From: Bradyrhizobium sp. ORS 285
GTDB lineage: Bacteria > Pseudomonadota > Alphaproteobacteria > Rhizobiales > Xanthobacteraceae
Reading direction: 5' to 3'
DNA length: 64,000 nucleotides
Assembly: GCF_900176205.1 (NCBI RefSeq)
Contig: NZ_LT859959.1
Coordinates: forward strand, 3,989,001 to 4,053,000
Shown: positions 16,372 to 25,154 of the stretch, in pieces
Layout: every line of letters starts with the position of its first letter
Position numbering within the stretch: the first letter of the stretch is position 1
The notes under the pieces: model-generated
What the model was told of the DNA's origin: nothing
The model's input: the letters and a program-made list of their open reading frames with translations, nothing else
Databases searched by the model: none
Translations under genes and position numbers: made by a program

Positions 16372-17118
16372 ATGACCACCCTTCCCCTCGCCAACCGCAT
16401 CGCCCTCGTCACCGGCGCCTCGCGCGGCATCGGCCATGCGACCGCGCGCGCGCTCGCCCGCGCCGGCGCGCATGTCGTCGCCGTCGCCCGCACGCAAGGC
16501 GGACTGGAGGAGCTCGACGACGAGATCCGCAAAGAGACCGGCAACGGCGCCACCCTGGTGCCGCTCAGCATGACCGACAGCGACGGCATCGCCCGGCTCG
16601 GCGCCGCGCTTCATGAGCGCCATGGCAAGCTCGACATCCTCGTCGGCAACGCCGCCGTGCCCGGCCCGTCCTCGCCGCTCGGCCATATCGACCTCAAGCC
16701 GTGGAACGACGTCGTGGCCGTCAACCTCACCGCCAACTTCCAGCTGATCCGCTGCATGGAGCCGCTGCTGAAGGTCTCCGATGCCGGCCGCGCCGTGTTT
16801 GTCACCTCGGGCGCCGCGCACAAGGCGCAGGCCTATCTCGGCCCCTACGCCGCCACCAAGGCGGCGCTGGAGACGCTGGCGCGGGTCTGGGCCCACGAGA
16901 CCGAGCGCACGCCGCTCCGCGTCAATCTGTTCAGCCCCGGCCCGATCCGCACCCGCATGCGCGCCACGGTGTTCCCCGGCGAGGACCCGATGACGCTGGA
17001 GACGCCCGAGCAGGCCGCCGAGTTCATCCTGCCGATGTGCCTGCCGTCCTGGACCGAGACCGGCAAATTCTACGACTACAAGAACCGCACGCTGAAGAGC
17101 TTTCAGCCGCCGGCGTGA
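16372..17118 (+). CDS. Short-chain dehydrogenase/reductase
   Basis: A 248-residue classical SDR, NAD(P)-dependent. The nucleotide-binding motif is TGASRGIG at 14-21, the structural motif NAAVPGPSSP at about 90, the catalytic serine in FVTSGAAHKAQ, and the Tyr/Lys pair Y159-x3-K163 in GPYAATKAAL. The C-terminus contains LFSPGPIRTRMRA, as in oxidoreductases of the FabG-like group. It stands alone between a repeat and a convergent ferredoxin gene. The substrate cannot be deduced from context. Confidence 0.9.
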   Translation: MTTLPLANRIALVTGASRGIGHATARALARAGAHVVAVARTQGGLEELDDEIRKETGNGATLVPLSMTDSDGIARLGAALHERHGKLDILVGNAAVPGPSSPLGHIDLKPWNDVVAVNLTANFQLIRCMEPLLKVSDAGRAVFVTSGAAHKAQAYLGPYAATKAALETLARVWAHETERTPLRVNLFSPGPIRTRMRATVFPGEDPMTLETPEQAAEFILPMCLPSWTETGKFYDYKNRTLKSFQPPA

Positions 17119-17151
17119 GATCGACGAACGCCGGCCACGTCCGGTGACGTG

Positions 17152-17538
17152 CTATCTCACTCTCCCGCTGCGCGCCGCGACCTCCACGAGAGCGATGGCG
17201 CGTTCCGGACAGGCCACCACGCACAGGCCGCAGGCGAGACAGCGATCGCTGTTCGGCGTGGTGGCCGTCTTCATGCCGTGGAAGCGGACGCGCATTCTGC
17301 CGAGGAAAGACAGCGCGCGAAAATCATCCTCGCTGATGGGTACCACGTCGAACACGTCGTAGGGGCAGACCTCGACGCAGTCGCCTTTGGCCTCGCATCT
17401 GTTGCGGTCGACAACCGGCACGAAGCTTCCCGGCTCGGCCTTGCAGCCGACGCCTGGCCGCTTCGGATGCTGTGCCGCCTTGCGCACCTTGGCGGCATTG
17501 GTGCGCTTCGAGAGTGTCGGCGGGGTCGGTTCGGTCAA
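17152..17538 (-). CDS. 4Fe-4S ferredoxin-like protein
   Basis: A 128-residue electron carrier or iron-sulfur subunit. After a Lys-rich N-terminal ~45 residues, it has two cluster-binding segments: C-x5-C-x3-CP in RCEAKGDCVEVCPYD and C-x2-C-x2-C-x3-CP in RCLACGLCVVACPE, separated by about 40 residues. This layout is typical of 2[4Fe-4S] bacterial ferredoxins with an insertion. The start is TTG at 17538, supported by AGGAG eight bases upstream; an in-frame GTG at 17613 would add 25 residues that look untranslated. It is convergent with the SDR gene. The redox partner is unknown. Confidence 0.85.
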   Translation of the reverse strand: MTEPTPPTLSKRTNAAKVRKAAQHPKRPGVGCKAEPGSFVPVVDRNRCEAKGDCVEVCPYDVFDVVPISEDDFRALSFLGRMRVRFHGMKTATTPNSDRCLACGLCVVACPERAIALVEVAARSGRVR

Positions 17539-17546
17539 TTGGTCTG

Positions 17547-17551
17547 CTCCT
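17547..17551 (-). promoter_or_regulatory. Ribosome-binding site that sets a TTG start
   Basis: On the minus strand AGGAG stands eight bases before the TTG at 17538. The upstream GTG alternative has nothing comparable, so this site determines the ferredoxin start. Confidence 0.6.
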
Positions 17552-17620
17552 GGTGGATGCTGGTCAGGCGATGCTGAGGACGAAGGTGTTGCCGGCCCAG
17601 CTACTAGCGACACCCACCGC

Positions 17621-17740
17621 CGTCGTCCCGGCGAACGCCTGGACCCACAACCACCTACGTTGTGGCGGATGATCGCAATCCAGACTGTCTTTCCTCACAT
17701 GCATCACGCGGTATGGGTCCCGGCGTTCGCCGGGACGACG
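17621..17740. repeat. Interspersed palindromic repeat, family B (third copy)
   Basis: CGTCGTCCCGGCGAACGCCT opens the left arm and GGCGTTCGCCGGGACGACG closes the right, with CCCACAACCACC and GTATGGGTCCC inside. It fills most of the space between the ferredoxin start and the lipoprotein operon end. Confidence 0.8.
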
Positions 17741-17803
17741 CCTGGGCTTAGTCTGCACTGCGGATCGCTCGCAGAGCGCCGCGTGGCCGGTACTTCATCT
17801 GGC

Positions 17804-18121
17804 CTATTTCGGAGCAGGACTCTGTGCCGGCTTCGTTGGCGTCCCCTTCACGGTTGGCGGCAGCTGGCGATCGCGGACGGTCATCAGCTCCTTGCGCAGC
17901 TTCTCCTGCTGCTCCACCGACAGCACCGGCCGCTGATCGTCGTGCGGCACGTCGTTGACGGGCAGATAGTTGTAGGTGTTGTGAAACTGCCCGTCCGTCT
18001 CCGGCGCAGGCGTGCTCGAGGTGGCGCATCCCCCGAGCGGCAGGATCATCAGCAAGGTCCCGCAGGCCAGCGCCGCGCGCACAGAGGCTCTCACGCCGGA
18101 CCGACACGTCGATGGGATCAT
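17804..18121 (-). CDS. Small lipoprotein, third gene of the patatin operon
   Basis: A 105-residue protein with a lipoprotein signal peptide ending in the lipobox LGGC (MILPLGGCATSS), so it should be lipid-anchored in the envelope. The mature part is Pro/Gln-rich and charged, including VLSVEQQEKLRKELMTVRDRQ, a short helical segment, and ends PTKPAQSPAPK. No family is recognised. Its ATG overlaps the patatin stop as ATGA, implying coupled translation. It is the last gene of a DUF3313-patatin-lipoprotein set. Confidence 0.75.
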   Translation of the reverse strand: MIPSTCRSGVRASVRAALACGTLLMILPLGGCATSSTPAPETDGQFHNTYNYLPVNDVPHDDQRPVLSVEQQEKLRKELMTVRDRQLPPTVKGTPTKPAQSPAPK

Positions 18122-19359
18122 CGCGCAGCCGCCGCCATGGTGTGCGCCGGGATCTGTGCGGTGATGGCATGCTCGTTGGATTGCAGGCCCGGCAGGGCCT
18201 TCACCCAGGGATAGCCGCGCCGTCCCATGTCGAAGCCGCGATCGAACAGAGCGGTCATGTAGCTGCGGTCGAACGGACCATCGGCCTTGGCCAGGAAATC
18301 GGCCGGCACGCTGGCAAGGTTGAAGTCGATGCCATTGAATTTCGCCACCGAGTAGATGCGGTAGATGTCGCCGATGCCCTGGTTCTTGACCAGCGTCGCC
18401 AGCGAGCGTTGCGTCACCGAGAGCACGTCGGCGCCGACGCTTTCGAATTGCGGATCGATGCGGGCGTTGCGGATGACGTAGAGATGCGCGCCGCTCACGC
18501 TCCTGCGCGGGCCGCGGCCGGAGACGAGGCGCAGCACCGACGGGCCGATGAACACCTGCCGGGTTACGCCGCCATCGACATGCAGCTCGTCGAAATCCTT
18601 GTCGCCAATCCGCACCTTGATGCGGACCGGCGCAAAGGCGCCGGGCACGGTGGCGGAGGCCAGCAGCACCTGCCGGAAGAGATCGATCGCCTCGGGCGTG
18701 TCGGCGGCGGCGATGCGGCCCATGTCCCACAGCACCGGACGCTGCGCATCGAGATTGGTGGTGCCGACCAGCAGCACCCTGCCCCTCGCGCTCTCGCGGG
18801 CGACGTCGCGCAGGAAGTCGCGGTCGACATATTTCTCGATCAGGCGCGACAGCGGCGTGTTGTCTGCCAGCGCCGAGCCCTGCAGCAGGCCGGGAATGTT
18901 GACGGTGAATATGTCCTTGCGCTCATAGGCGGTGAAGATCTCGCGCAGCCGCTCATCATGGGCGCGGCCGAGGAAGACGAACGGCGCGATCAGCGCGCCG
19001 GAGCTCACGCCCGTCACCATGTCGAAGCTCGGCCGGTTGCCGGCTTCGCCCCAGCCGGCCAAGAGGCCGGCGCCGAACGCGCCGTTTTCGGCGCCGCCTG
19101 AGATCGCCAGGAAGTTCAGCGGGCGCGACACGGCCATTTCGGCCGATGCGCGCTGCATCGATGCTTCCGTCATGCGCGGCGACGGCTCGTCGCCCCAATA
19201 GCGCACGTCGCGAAAGCCGACCGGCTCGGCGTTGAGCGCCGCCAGCTCGGACGGCGCATTGCGCGGCATGATCGCCGCGCAGGCGACGAGCTGCAACGAC
19301 GCGGCGAGCACGATCGCGACACGCAGGACAACGGTACGGAAGCTGGCGGCGGGCATCAT
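18118..19359 (-). CDS. Patatin-like phospholipase, lipoprotein
   Basis: A 413-residue serine acyl hydrolase of the patatin family. The N-terminus is a lipoprotein signal peptide with lipobox LVAC (Cys27), so the enzyme should sit in the periplasm or on the outer membrane. Catalytic elements are the oxyanion segment SGGAENGAFGAG, the nucleophile elbow GVSSG near residue 120 and the dyad Asp in VDGGV near 263. Its ends overlap both neighbours by ATGA, so the three genes form a tight operon. Family members hydrolyse phospholipids; this substrate is unproven. Confidence 0.88.
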   Translation of the reverse strand: MMPAASFRTVVLRVAIVLAASLQLVACAAIMPRNAPSELAALNAEPVGFRDVRYWGDEPSPRMTEASMQRASAEMAVSRPLNFLAISGGAENGAFGAGLLAGWGEAGNRPSFDMVTGVSSGALIAPFVFLGRAHDERLREIFTAYERKDIFTVNIPGLLQGSALADNTPLSRLIEKYVDRDFLRDVARESARGRVLLVGTTNLDAQRPVLWDMGRIAAADTPEAIDLFRQVLLASATVPGAFAPVRIKVRIGDKDFDELHVDGGVTRQVFIGPSVLRLVSGRGPRRSVSGAHLYVIRNARIDPQFESVGADVLSVTQRSLATLVKNQGIGDIYRIYSVAKFNGIDFNLASVPADFLAKADGPFDRSYMTALFDRGFDMGRRGYPWVKALPGLQSNEHAITAQIPAHTMAAAAR

Positions 19360-20285
19360 CGCGACGGCTGCAGCTCCATGCTCGCGACCTCCGGGGCGGA
19401 TTCGGGGGCCGCTGGCTTGAGCCCACTCTTGGCCTCGTCAGCGCCCTTGTCGGTCCAGCCCGGCGGCAGGCCGAGGCCGGCGCCGACAAATCCCTTCAGG
19501 CCCGGGAAGCGACCAAACTGCTCACATGCGGCATATTTAGGGGCGCCGCCCAGCTTGGCCGGCACGCTCGACACCGATGGCAAAGACGTGAACGAGGCGA
19601 CGCCTGAAAACGGCGACTCGCCGGTCGACACGAGCTTTGCGAAATCCGCGCCGAACTCGCCCGCCAGATCGTAGGCATCGCCGTCATTGGCCATTCGTGC
19701 CGTGGACACCGAATTGGCTGCGCGCGCCCACACCATCGCGGCCTCCTGGAAGCCGGCGAAGTCGCGCGCCTCGGCTTCGACCGACAACGTGCCGAGCCCG
19801 ACCGGCAGCCGCGGCACCGGCACGGGGACGCCAGGCAGCGCGACGGTCTTGGCGATGGACGCCGCCTGCGAGGCCGCTGAGGCGGTCGCATTGGTCGCCG
19901 TCGCATGGGTAACGGTCGCCTTGATGATCAGGTCGGCATCCTCGCCCGGCGCAACCACTTGGAAGCGCTCGCTCAGCCGCAGGCACATTTCGCGGCTGAT
20001 GGCGTTGGCCACCAGCTTGCGCTCGGTCTCGTCAAAGCCGACGTCGGCACGGGACGAAAAGGCGGTCGGCTCGATCCGGACCGTCTTGGCCTCGAGCAGC
20101 TCCTTCTTGTTGGCCTTGATCTGGGCGCGCGTCACCAGCCCGTTGGCGTCGGCGAGGCGGTCATAGTTCTTGAGCGAGCCGGCGCGCTCCAGCGGCGCGG
20201 TGGCGCAGCCGGCGGTGCTGATGGCCAGCGAAGCCAGCGCCGTCCACTGGAGCGGAGCAAAAGGCACCATACCGCGGAGACTCAT
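19356..20285 (-). CDS. DUF3313-like lipoprotein, first gene of the patatin operon
   Basis: A 309-residue lipoprotein: the signal peptide ends in STAGC (lipobox). The mature N-terminal half has GSLKNYDRLADANGLVTRAQ and VRIEPTAFS, which resemble DUF3313 proteins. The central Ala/Thr-rich stretch (ATVTHATATNATASAAS) and a segment with GLGTLSVEAEARD follow, and the C-terminus is Pro-rich. The ATG at 20285 is preferred; a GTG at 20300 is in frame but has a poorer ribosome-binding site. It starts the operon facing a TetR regulator. Family function is unknown. Confidence 0.7.
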   Translation of the reverse strand: MSLRGMVPFAPLQWTALASLAISTAGCATAPLERAGSLKNYDRLADANGLVTRAQIKANKKELLEAKTVRIEPTAFSSRADVGFDETERKLVANAISREMCLRLSERFQVVAPGEDADLIIKATVTHATATNATASAASQAASIAKTVALPGVPVPVPRLPVGLGTLSVEAEARDFAGFQEAAMVWARAANSVSTARMANDGDAYDLAGEFGADFAKLVSTGESPFSGVASFTSLPSVSSVPAKLGGAPKYAACEQFGRFPGLKGFVGAGLGLPPGWTDKGADEAKSGLKPAAPESAPEVASMELQPSR

Positions 20286-20340
20286 TGATAGATAACTCAC
20301 TCTATTTTATTTCACGGGCTTCGAGGCCTGTCCATGTAAA

Positions 20341-20358
20341 CTAGATCAAATTCTCTAG
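20341..20358. promoter_or_regulatory. Inverted repeat in the TetR/lipoprotein divergent region
   Basis: CTAGA and TCTAG are separated by eight bases in a markedly AT-rich gap between the lipoprotein operon and the TetR gene. Position and symmetry fit a TetR operator, but the arms are only 5 bp. Confidence 0.35.
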
Positions 20359-20449
20359 ATGAGAGCGGCGAGAAATATTATTTTATATTACAATCAGTTG
20401 GCTCACCTTCTACAATGAGGCGGGATTTGGGCAGACGAGATCTGGCGCG

Positions 20450-21097
20450 ATGAGGAAGGTCGATCCGGTCAAGCACGAGCAGAAGCGGTTGGAGATTCTC
20501 CAGGCCGCGCTGGCGTGTTTCGTCAAGGACGGCTTTCACGGCGCCAGCACCACCGACATCTGCGCCGAGGCCAAGATCAGCCCCGGCCACCTGTATCACT
20601 ACTTCCGCAGCAAGGAGGCGATGATCCAGGCGCTGGTCGAGCGCAACCTCAGCCATGCCGCCGGCAGGCTCGAGGCGATCCTGGCGGCGCCTGATGTGAT
20701 CGAGGCGCTGGTGCAGGAGCTCGAGAGCACCAGCATCCACCAGCCGCAGGCCCAGGTCCTCAGCGCCGAAGCGCTGGCCGAAGCCTGCCGCAATCCCGGC
20801 TTCGCCCCCATCGTCCACGCGCAGGGGCGCGCAATGCGAGCCCTGCTGGTCGACTTCCTCATCAAGGCGCAGCGTCGCGGCGAGGTCGATGCCAGCCTCG
20901 ATCCCGAAGCGACCGCGAATATCCTGTTAGTCATCGTCGATGGCGCACGCGCGCTGCCGATCCGCAATCCCTCTGTCGACCTCAAGCGAAGCAGCGAGCA
21001 TCTGCGGCTCATGCTGACGCGCTTCCTCCGGCCGTCCATAGAGAGGCCGCCGCCGACAACGGCCGCCGCCGAGGCGGATCGCGTCAGCTGCGATTGA
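20450..21097 (+). CDS. TetR-family transcriptional regulator
   Basis: A 215-residue repressor-type regulator. Residues ~10-57 form the TetR helix-turn-helix domain: ILQAALACFVKDGFHGAST, then DICAEAKISPGHLYHYFRSK. The C-terminal ligand domain is helical and resembles TetR_C_6/BetI-like members. It is divergent from the DUF3313-patatin-lipoprotein operon with 164 bp between starts, so autoregulation plus control of that operon is the simplest reading. The ligand is unknown. Confidence 0.88.
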   Translation: MRKVDPVKHEQKRLEILQAALACFVKDGFHGASTTDICAEAKISPGHLYHYFRSKEAMIQALVERNLSHAAGRLEAILAAPDVIEALVQELESTSIHQPQAQVLSAEALAEACRNPGFAPIVHAQGRAMRALLVDFLIKAQRRGEVDASLDPEATANILLVIVDGARALPIRNPSVDLKRSSEHLRLMLTRFLRPSIERPPPTTAAAEADRVSCD

Positions 21098-21167
21098 CAC
21101 CCCTCCCCGCCCGCGATTGACTGCGTCCAACCAAGCGGATGACCGCAGCAGCGATCGGGAGGATGCC

Positions 21168-22304
21168 ATGACGCGAGCACGACGCGGACGCGCGACGGGT
21201 CGCGCCCACCCCCTCCTCTTATTCGCCGCGATCGCCCTCAGCCTCCTGCTGCCGCGCAGCGTCAGCGCCGCCGACATCCCGGCCTTCGCCGTCGAGCCGT
21301 CCTGGCCGAAGCAGCTGCCCAACAACTGGATCCTCGGCCAGGTCGGCGGCATCACCGTCGATGCCCAAGGCCACGTCTGGGTCATCCATCGCCCGCGCTC
21401 GCTGACCGATGACGAGAAGGGTGCAGCTCTCACTCCGCCGCGTTCGAAATGCTGCATCCCCGCGCCGCCGGTGCTTGAGTTCGACGCCGAGGGCAATCTC
21501 TTGCGCGCCTGGGGCGGCCCGGGCCCAGGCTACGAATGGGTCGGCCGCGAGCATGGCATCGAGGTCGACGAGCGCGGCTTCGTCTGGATCGGCGGCAATG
21601 CCGATAACGACAATGCGATCCTGAAATTCACCCTCGACGGCAAGTTCGTCGCGCAGATCGGATCGATCGCGCCGAGCAAGGGCTCGAACGACACCACGCA
21701 GCTCGGCAAGCCGGCGGAGACGGCGATCGACAAGGAGGCGAACGAGATCTACGTCGCCGACGGCTACGGCAATCGCCGGGTCATCGTGTTCGATGCGACG
21801 ACGCTCGCCTACAAGCGTCACTGGGGCGCCTACGGCCATGTCCCTGACGATGCCAAGCAGGCGGCCTATGATCCGAAGGCACCGGTCTCACAGCAATTCG
21901 GCAATCCCGTGCATTGCGTGAAGATCGCCGATGACGGCCTCGTCTATGTCTGCGACCGCATCAACGACCGCATCCAGGTGTTCAAGAAGGATGGCACGTT
22001 CGTGACCGAGTGGTTCTTCGAGAAGAACACGCTCGGCAATGGCGCGGTGTGGGACATCGCGGTCTGGCCCGATCCGAAGCAGACCTACCTGCTGTCCGCC
22101 GACGGCGAGAACAATGAGATCCGGATCATCCGACGCGCCGACGGCCAGGTGGTCGGGAGCTTCGGCCACAATGGCCGCAATGCCGGCCAATTCCACTGGG
22201 TGCACGCGATGGCCGTCGACAAGCAAGGCAACGTTTATACCGCCGAAGTCGATACGGGGAAGCGCATCCAGAAATTCCGGCTGACCTCGGACGCGCTGCG
22301 TTAA
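21168..22304 (+). CDS. Secreted NHL-repeat beta-propeller protein
   Basis: A 378-residue exported protein. A signal peptide (HPLLLFAAIALSLLLPRSVSA) precedes a beta-propeller built of NHL-like repeats: GGITVDAQGHVWVIH, HGIEVDERGFVWIGG, TAIDKEANEIYVADGYGNRRVIVFD, CVKIADDGLVYVCDRINDRIQVF and AMAVDKQGNVYTAEV. The ATG at 21168 follows GGGAGG and is preferred over an upstream in-frame start at 21117. Such proteins resemble peptidylglycine lyase-like or 6-bladed periplasmic propellers, but no active site is assigned. It is likely periplasmic. Confidence 0.82.
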   Translation: MTRARRGRATGRAHPLLLFAAIALSLLLPRSVSAADIPAFAVEPSWPKQLPNNWILGQVGGITVDAQGHVWVIHRPRSLTDDEKGAALTPPRSKCCIPAPPVLEFDAEGNLLRAWGGPGPGYEWVGREHGIEVDERGFVWIGGNADNDNAILKFTLDGKFVAQIGSIAPSKGSNDTTQLGKPAETAIDKEANEIYVADGYGNRRVIVFDATTLAYKRHWGAYGHVPDDAKQAAYDPKAPVSQQFGNPVHCVKIADDGLVYVCDRINDRIQVFKKDGTFVTEWFFEKNTLGNGAVWDIAVWPDPKQTYLLSADGENNEIRIIRRADGQVVGSFGHNGRNAGQFHWVHAMAVDKQGNVYTAEVDTGKRIQKFRLTSDALR

Positions 22305-22448
22305 CGCTCAAGGCAGACGCACAAAGCTTGGGCGCCTGTCCCCCCTTTTGGCGCATTGCCGCAACTGACGAGACCGGCTAATCAGGACGGTAGACGGCAA
22401 AGGGCGCTCAAGATGCCCCGCCGCGACACGACACCAGGGAGGACTTTG

Positions 22449-23675
22449 ATGACGACGTCTCATGCGCGGCGGATTGCCGCGCTGCTTGCCGCCACTACGC
22501 TCAGCTTTGCCGGCTCCGCCTTCGCCGACGACAAGGTCGTCAAGATCGGCGTGCTCAACGACATGTCGAGCCTCTATGCCGACATCGGCGGTCCGAACTC
22601 GGTGGCTGCGATCAACATGGCGGTCGAAGACTCCGGCATGAAAGCCAAGGGCTGGACCATCGAGGTCATCAGCGGCGATCACCAGAACAAGCCCGACATC
22701 GGCGTCAATATCGGCCGGCAGTGGATCGACACCCAGAAGGTCGACGTGATCATGGACACGCCGAACTCCGGCGTGGCCCTGGCCGTCTCCAACTTGGTCA
22801 AGGAGAAGAACTCGATCCTGATCAATTCCGGCGGCGCCAGCGCCGATCTCACCGGCAAGGCCTGCAATGCCAATACCATCTCCTACACCTACGACACCTA
22901 CATGCTGGCAAACGGCACCGGCAAGGCGCTGACCAAGGCCGGCGGCGACAGCTGGTTCTTCCTGACCGCGGACTACGCGTTCGGCCACGCGCTGGAGCGC
23001 GACACGTCGGCGGTGGTCACCGCCAATGGCGGCAAGGTGCTGGGCTCGGTCAAGCATCCGCTCAACACCGCCGACTTCTCGTCCTTCCTGCTGCAGGCGC
23101 AGTCGTCCAAGGCTAAGGTCATCGGCCTTGCGAATGCCGGCGGCGACACCACCAACGCGATCAAGCAGGCCTCCGAGTTCGGCATCGTCCAGGGCGGCCA
23201 GAAGCTCGCCGCGCTGCTGTTGTTCGTCAACGACGTGCATGCGCTGGGACTCAAGGTCGCGCAGGGCCTGACCTTCACCGAGTCGTTCTACTGGGATCTC
23301 AACGACAAGACCCGCGAATGGTCCAAGCGTTTCCAGAAGGTCTCGCCCAAGGGCACGATGCCGTCGATGACGGTGGCCGGCGTCTATGCCGGCACGCTGC
23401 ATTACCTGAAGGCGCTGGACGCGATGGGCGGCAATCCGCATGACGGCGCCAAGGTCGTCGCCAAGATGAAGGAGATCCCGACCGACGATCCGCTGTTCGG
23501 CAAGGGCCCGCTGCGCGCCGACGGCCGCCGCCTGATCCCGGCCTATCTGTTCGAGGTCAAGAAGCCGGAAGAGTCGAAGTATCCGTGGGACTACTATAAG
23601 CTGGTCGCGACCATCTCGGCTGAGGACGCCGCCAAGCCGCTCGAAGCCAGCGAATGCCCGCTGGTGAAGAAGTAA
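22449..23675 (+). CDS. ABC transporter periplasmic binding protein (branched-chain amino-acid type)
   Basis: A 408-residue type I periplasmic binding protein with a clear signal peptide ending SFAGSAFADD. The LivJ/LivK-type fold is indicated by VVKIGVLNDMSSLYADIGGPNSVAAINMAVED, then KPDIGVNIGRQWID and VAGVYAGTLHYLKALDAMGG. In rhizobia, paralogues bind amides, urea, aromatic acids or amino acids. No permease or ATPase gene is adjacent, so it must use components encoded elsewhere. A GGGAGG site precedes the ATG. The ligand cannot be assigned. Confidence 0.9.
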   Translation: MTTSHARRIAALLAATTLSFAGSAFADDKVVKIGVLNDMSSLYADIGGPNSVAAINMAVEDSGMKAKGWTIEVISGDHQNKPDIGVNIGRQWIDTQKVDVIMDTPNSGVALAVSNLVKEKNSILINSGGASADLTGKACNANTISYTYDTYMLANGTGKALTKAGGDSWFFLTADYAFGHALERDTSAVVTANGGKVLGSVKHPLNTADFSSFLLQAQSSKAKVIGLANAGGDTTNAIKQASEFGIVQGGQKLAALLLFVNDVHALGLKVAQGLTFTESFYWDLNDKTREWSKRFQKVSPKGTMPSMTVAGVYAGTLHYLKALDAMGGNPHDGAKVVAKMKEIPTDDPLFGKGPLRADGRRLIPAYLFEVKKPEESKYPWDYYKLVATISAEDAAKPLEASECPLVKK

Positions 23676-23693
23676 GTTCGCCGATCCTCAAAC

Positions 23694-23795
23694 CCTCATG
23701 GTGAGGAGGCGCGCAGCGCCGTCTCGAACCATGAGGCCCCGAGATCGATCAACCCTCATCCGAAACGCATCGCAGGACGCGTTCAGGCTGAGGGT
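23694..23795. repeat. Interspersed palindromic repeat, family D
   Basis: CCTCATGGT (23694-23702) and ACCATGAGG (23728-23736) are perfect inverted arms around an internal GAGGAGGCGC/GCGCCGTCTC stem. A second pair, CCCTCA and TGAGGG, follows to about 23795. It lies between the binding-protein stop and the convergent MFS gene and may serve both as a terminator. Confidence 0.65.
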
Positions 23796-25051
23796 TTTTC
23801 TTTGCCCGCACGCAGTGTCCGCACCGCAATTACGAACGCCACGACCAGCAGCGCCGAGGCCAGCAGAAACGGCGCGCCGGGCAGATGCAGCGGCGCATTC
23901 GCGCCGATGAAATACGCAAAGGTCAGCGTGAACAGGAAAGGGCCGGCGAGCTGGGCCATGCTCTGCACGCTCGACGTCGCCCCCTGAAGCTGGCCCTGCC
24001 GGTCCGGCGGTACCAGCCGCGTCATCAGCGCCTGGATCGCCGCCCCCGACACACCCCACAGCGCCATCGCCGGAATGCCCGTCCAGCTCAACGGCCCGGT
24101 CGGCGCCAGGCCGAAGATCAGGAAGCCGAGCGTGCCCGAGCAAAGCCCCAGCATCAGCGCGCCGCGCTCACCGAGCGAGCGCACGATGAAGCCGACCGCG
24201 CCGCCCTGCACCACCATCGCGCAGACGCCGACGATCGCGAGCGTCAGGCCGACCGTGCGCGTGTCCCAGCCATAGCGATAGGTCGCGTACAGCACGAAGG
24301 TCGACGGCAGCACGACATGAGCGAGCTGGGTGATGAAGTTGACCAGCGACAGCCCCGCAAGCGTGCGGTCCGAGCGCAACAAGCGCAGCGCGCCCAGCGG
24401 ATTCGCCGACCGCCAGCGGAACGGGCTGCGACGCTCTGATGGCAAGGATTCCGGCAGCACAAGGAGGCCGTAAAGCGCATTGGCGAAGCTCAAGCCCGCG
24501 GCCGCCCAGAACGGCAGCCGGGGATCGATGTCGCCGAGCAGACCGCCGGTCGCGGGACCGAGCACGAAGCCGGCGCCGAACGCGGCCCCGATGCGTCCGA
24601 AGATCGCGGCGCGCCGCTCCGGCGGCGTCAGGTCGGCGATGTAGGCAAACGCTGTCGAGATGCTGGCCGAGGTGACGCCGGAGATCAGCCGGCCGACGAA
24701 CAGCCAGGCCAGCGACGGCGCCAGCGCCATCAGCACGTAGTCAGCGGCGAGGCCAAAATTCGACAGCAGGATCACCGGGCGCCGGCCGAACCGGTCCGAC
24801 AGGCTGCCGAGCACCGGCGAGAATACGAACTGCATCCCAGCCCAGGCGGTACCGAACAGGCCGAAGATGCGCGCGGCGCTCGCGGTGTCATTGCCGACGA
24901 AGCTCTCGATCAGCTTCGGCAGGATCGGCATGATCAGGCCGAGCGCGAGCATATCGAGCAGGATGGTGACGAAGATGAACGCGACCGCGCCGCGGCGCGG
25001 AGCCTGCGGCGCTACAGCCTCGTCGGATGTCGTGCTGTCGGTTGGAAGCAT
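23783..25051 (-). CDS. MFS efflux transporter, TetA/TCR type
   Basis: A 422-residue inner-membrane antiporter of the major facilitator superfamily with about 12 hydrophobic segments. The loop 2-3 motif is GSLSDRFGRRPVIL, and the loop at segments 4-5 is GFVLGPATGGLLGD (motif C of drug:H+ antiporters). Tet(A)-like features include LALGLIMPILPKLI in segment 1. Without a tet regulator nearby, a general drug or metabolite efflux role is more likely than tetracycline resistance. It is convergent with the binding-protein gene. Confidence 0.85.
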   Translation of the reverse strand: MLPTDSTTSDEAVAPQAPRRGAVAFIFVTILLDMLALGLIMPILPKLIESFVGNDTASAARIFGLFGTAWAGMQFVFSPVLGSLSDRFGRRPVILLSNFGLAADYVLMALAPSLAWLFVGRLISGVTSASISTAFAYIADLTPPERRAAIFGRIGAAFGAGFVLGPATGGLLGDIDPRLPFWAAAGLSFANALYGLLVLPESLPSERRSPFRWRSANPLGALRLLRSDRTLAGLSLVNFITQLAHVVLPSTFVLYATYRYGWDTRTVGLTLAIVGVCAMVVQGGAVGFIVRSLGERGALMLGLCSGTLGFLIFGLAPTGPLSWTGIPAMALWGVSGAAIQALMTRLVPPDRQGQLQGATSSVQSMAQLAGPFLFTLTFAYFIGANAPLHLPGAPFLLASALLVVAFVIAVRTLRAGKEKPSA

Positions 25052-25154
25052 GGCCTGCCATCGGAGCGGCGCCTACGGCAGCCGCAGACGGGGGCCGACT
25101 TATACACCGCCAACCGCGGTCAGCAATCCGGACCACAAGGCCGCATGGTGCAGC

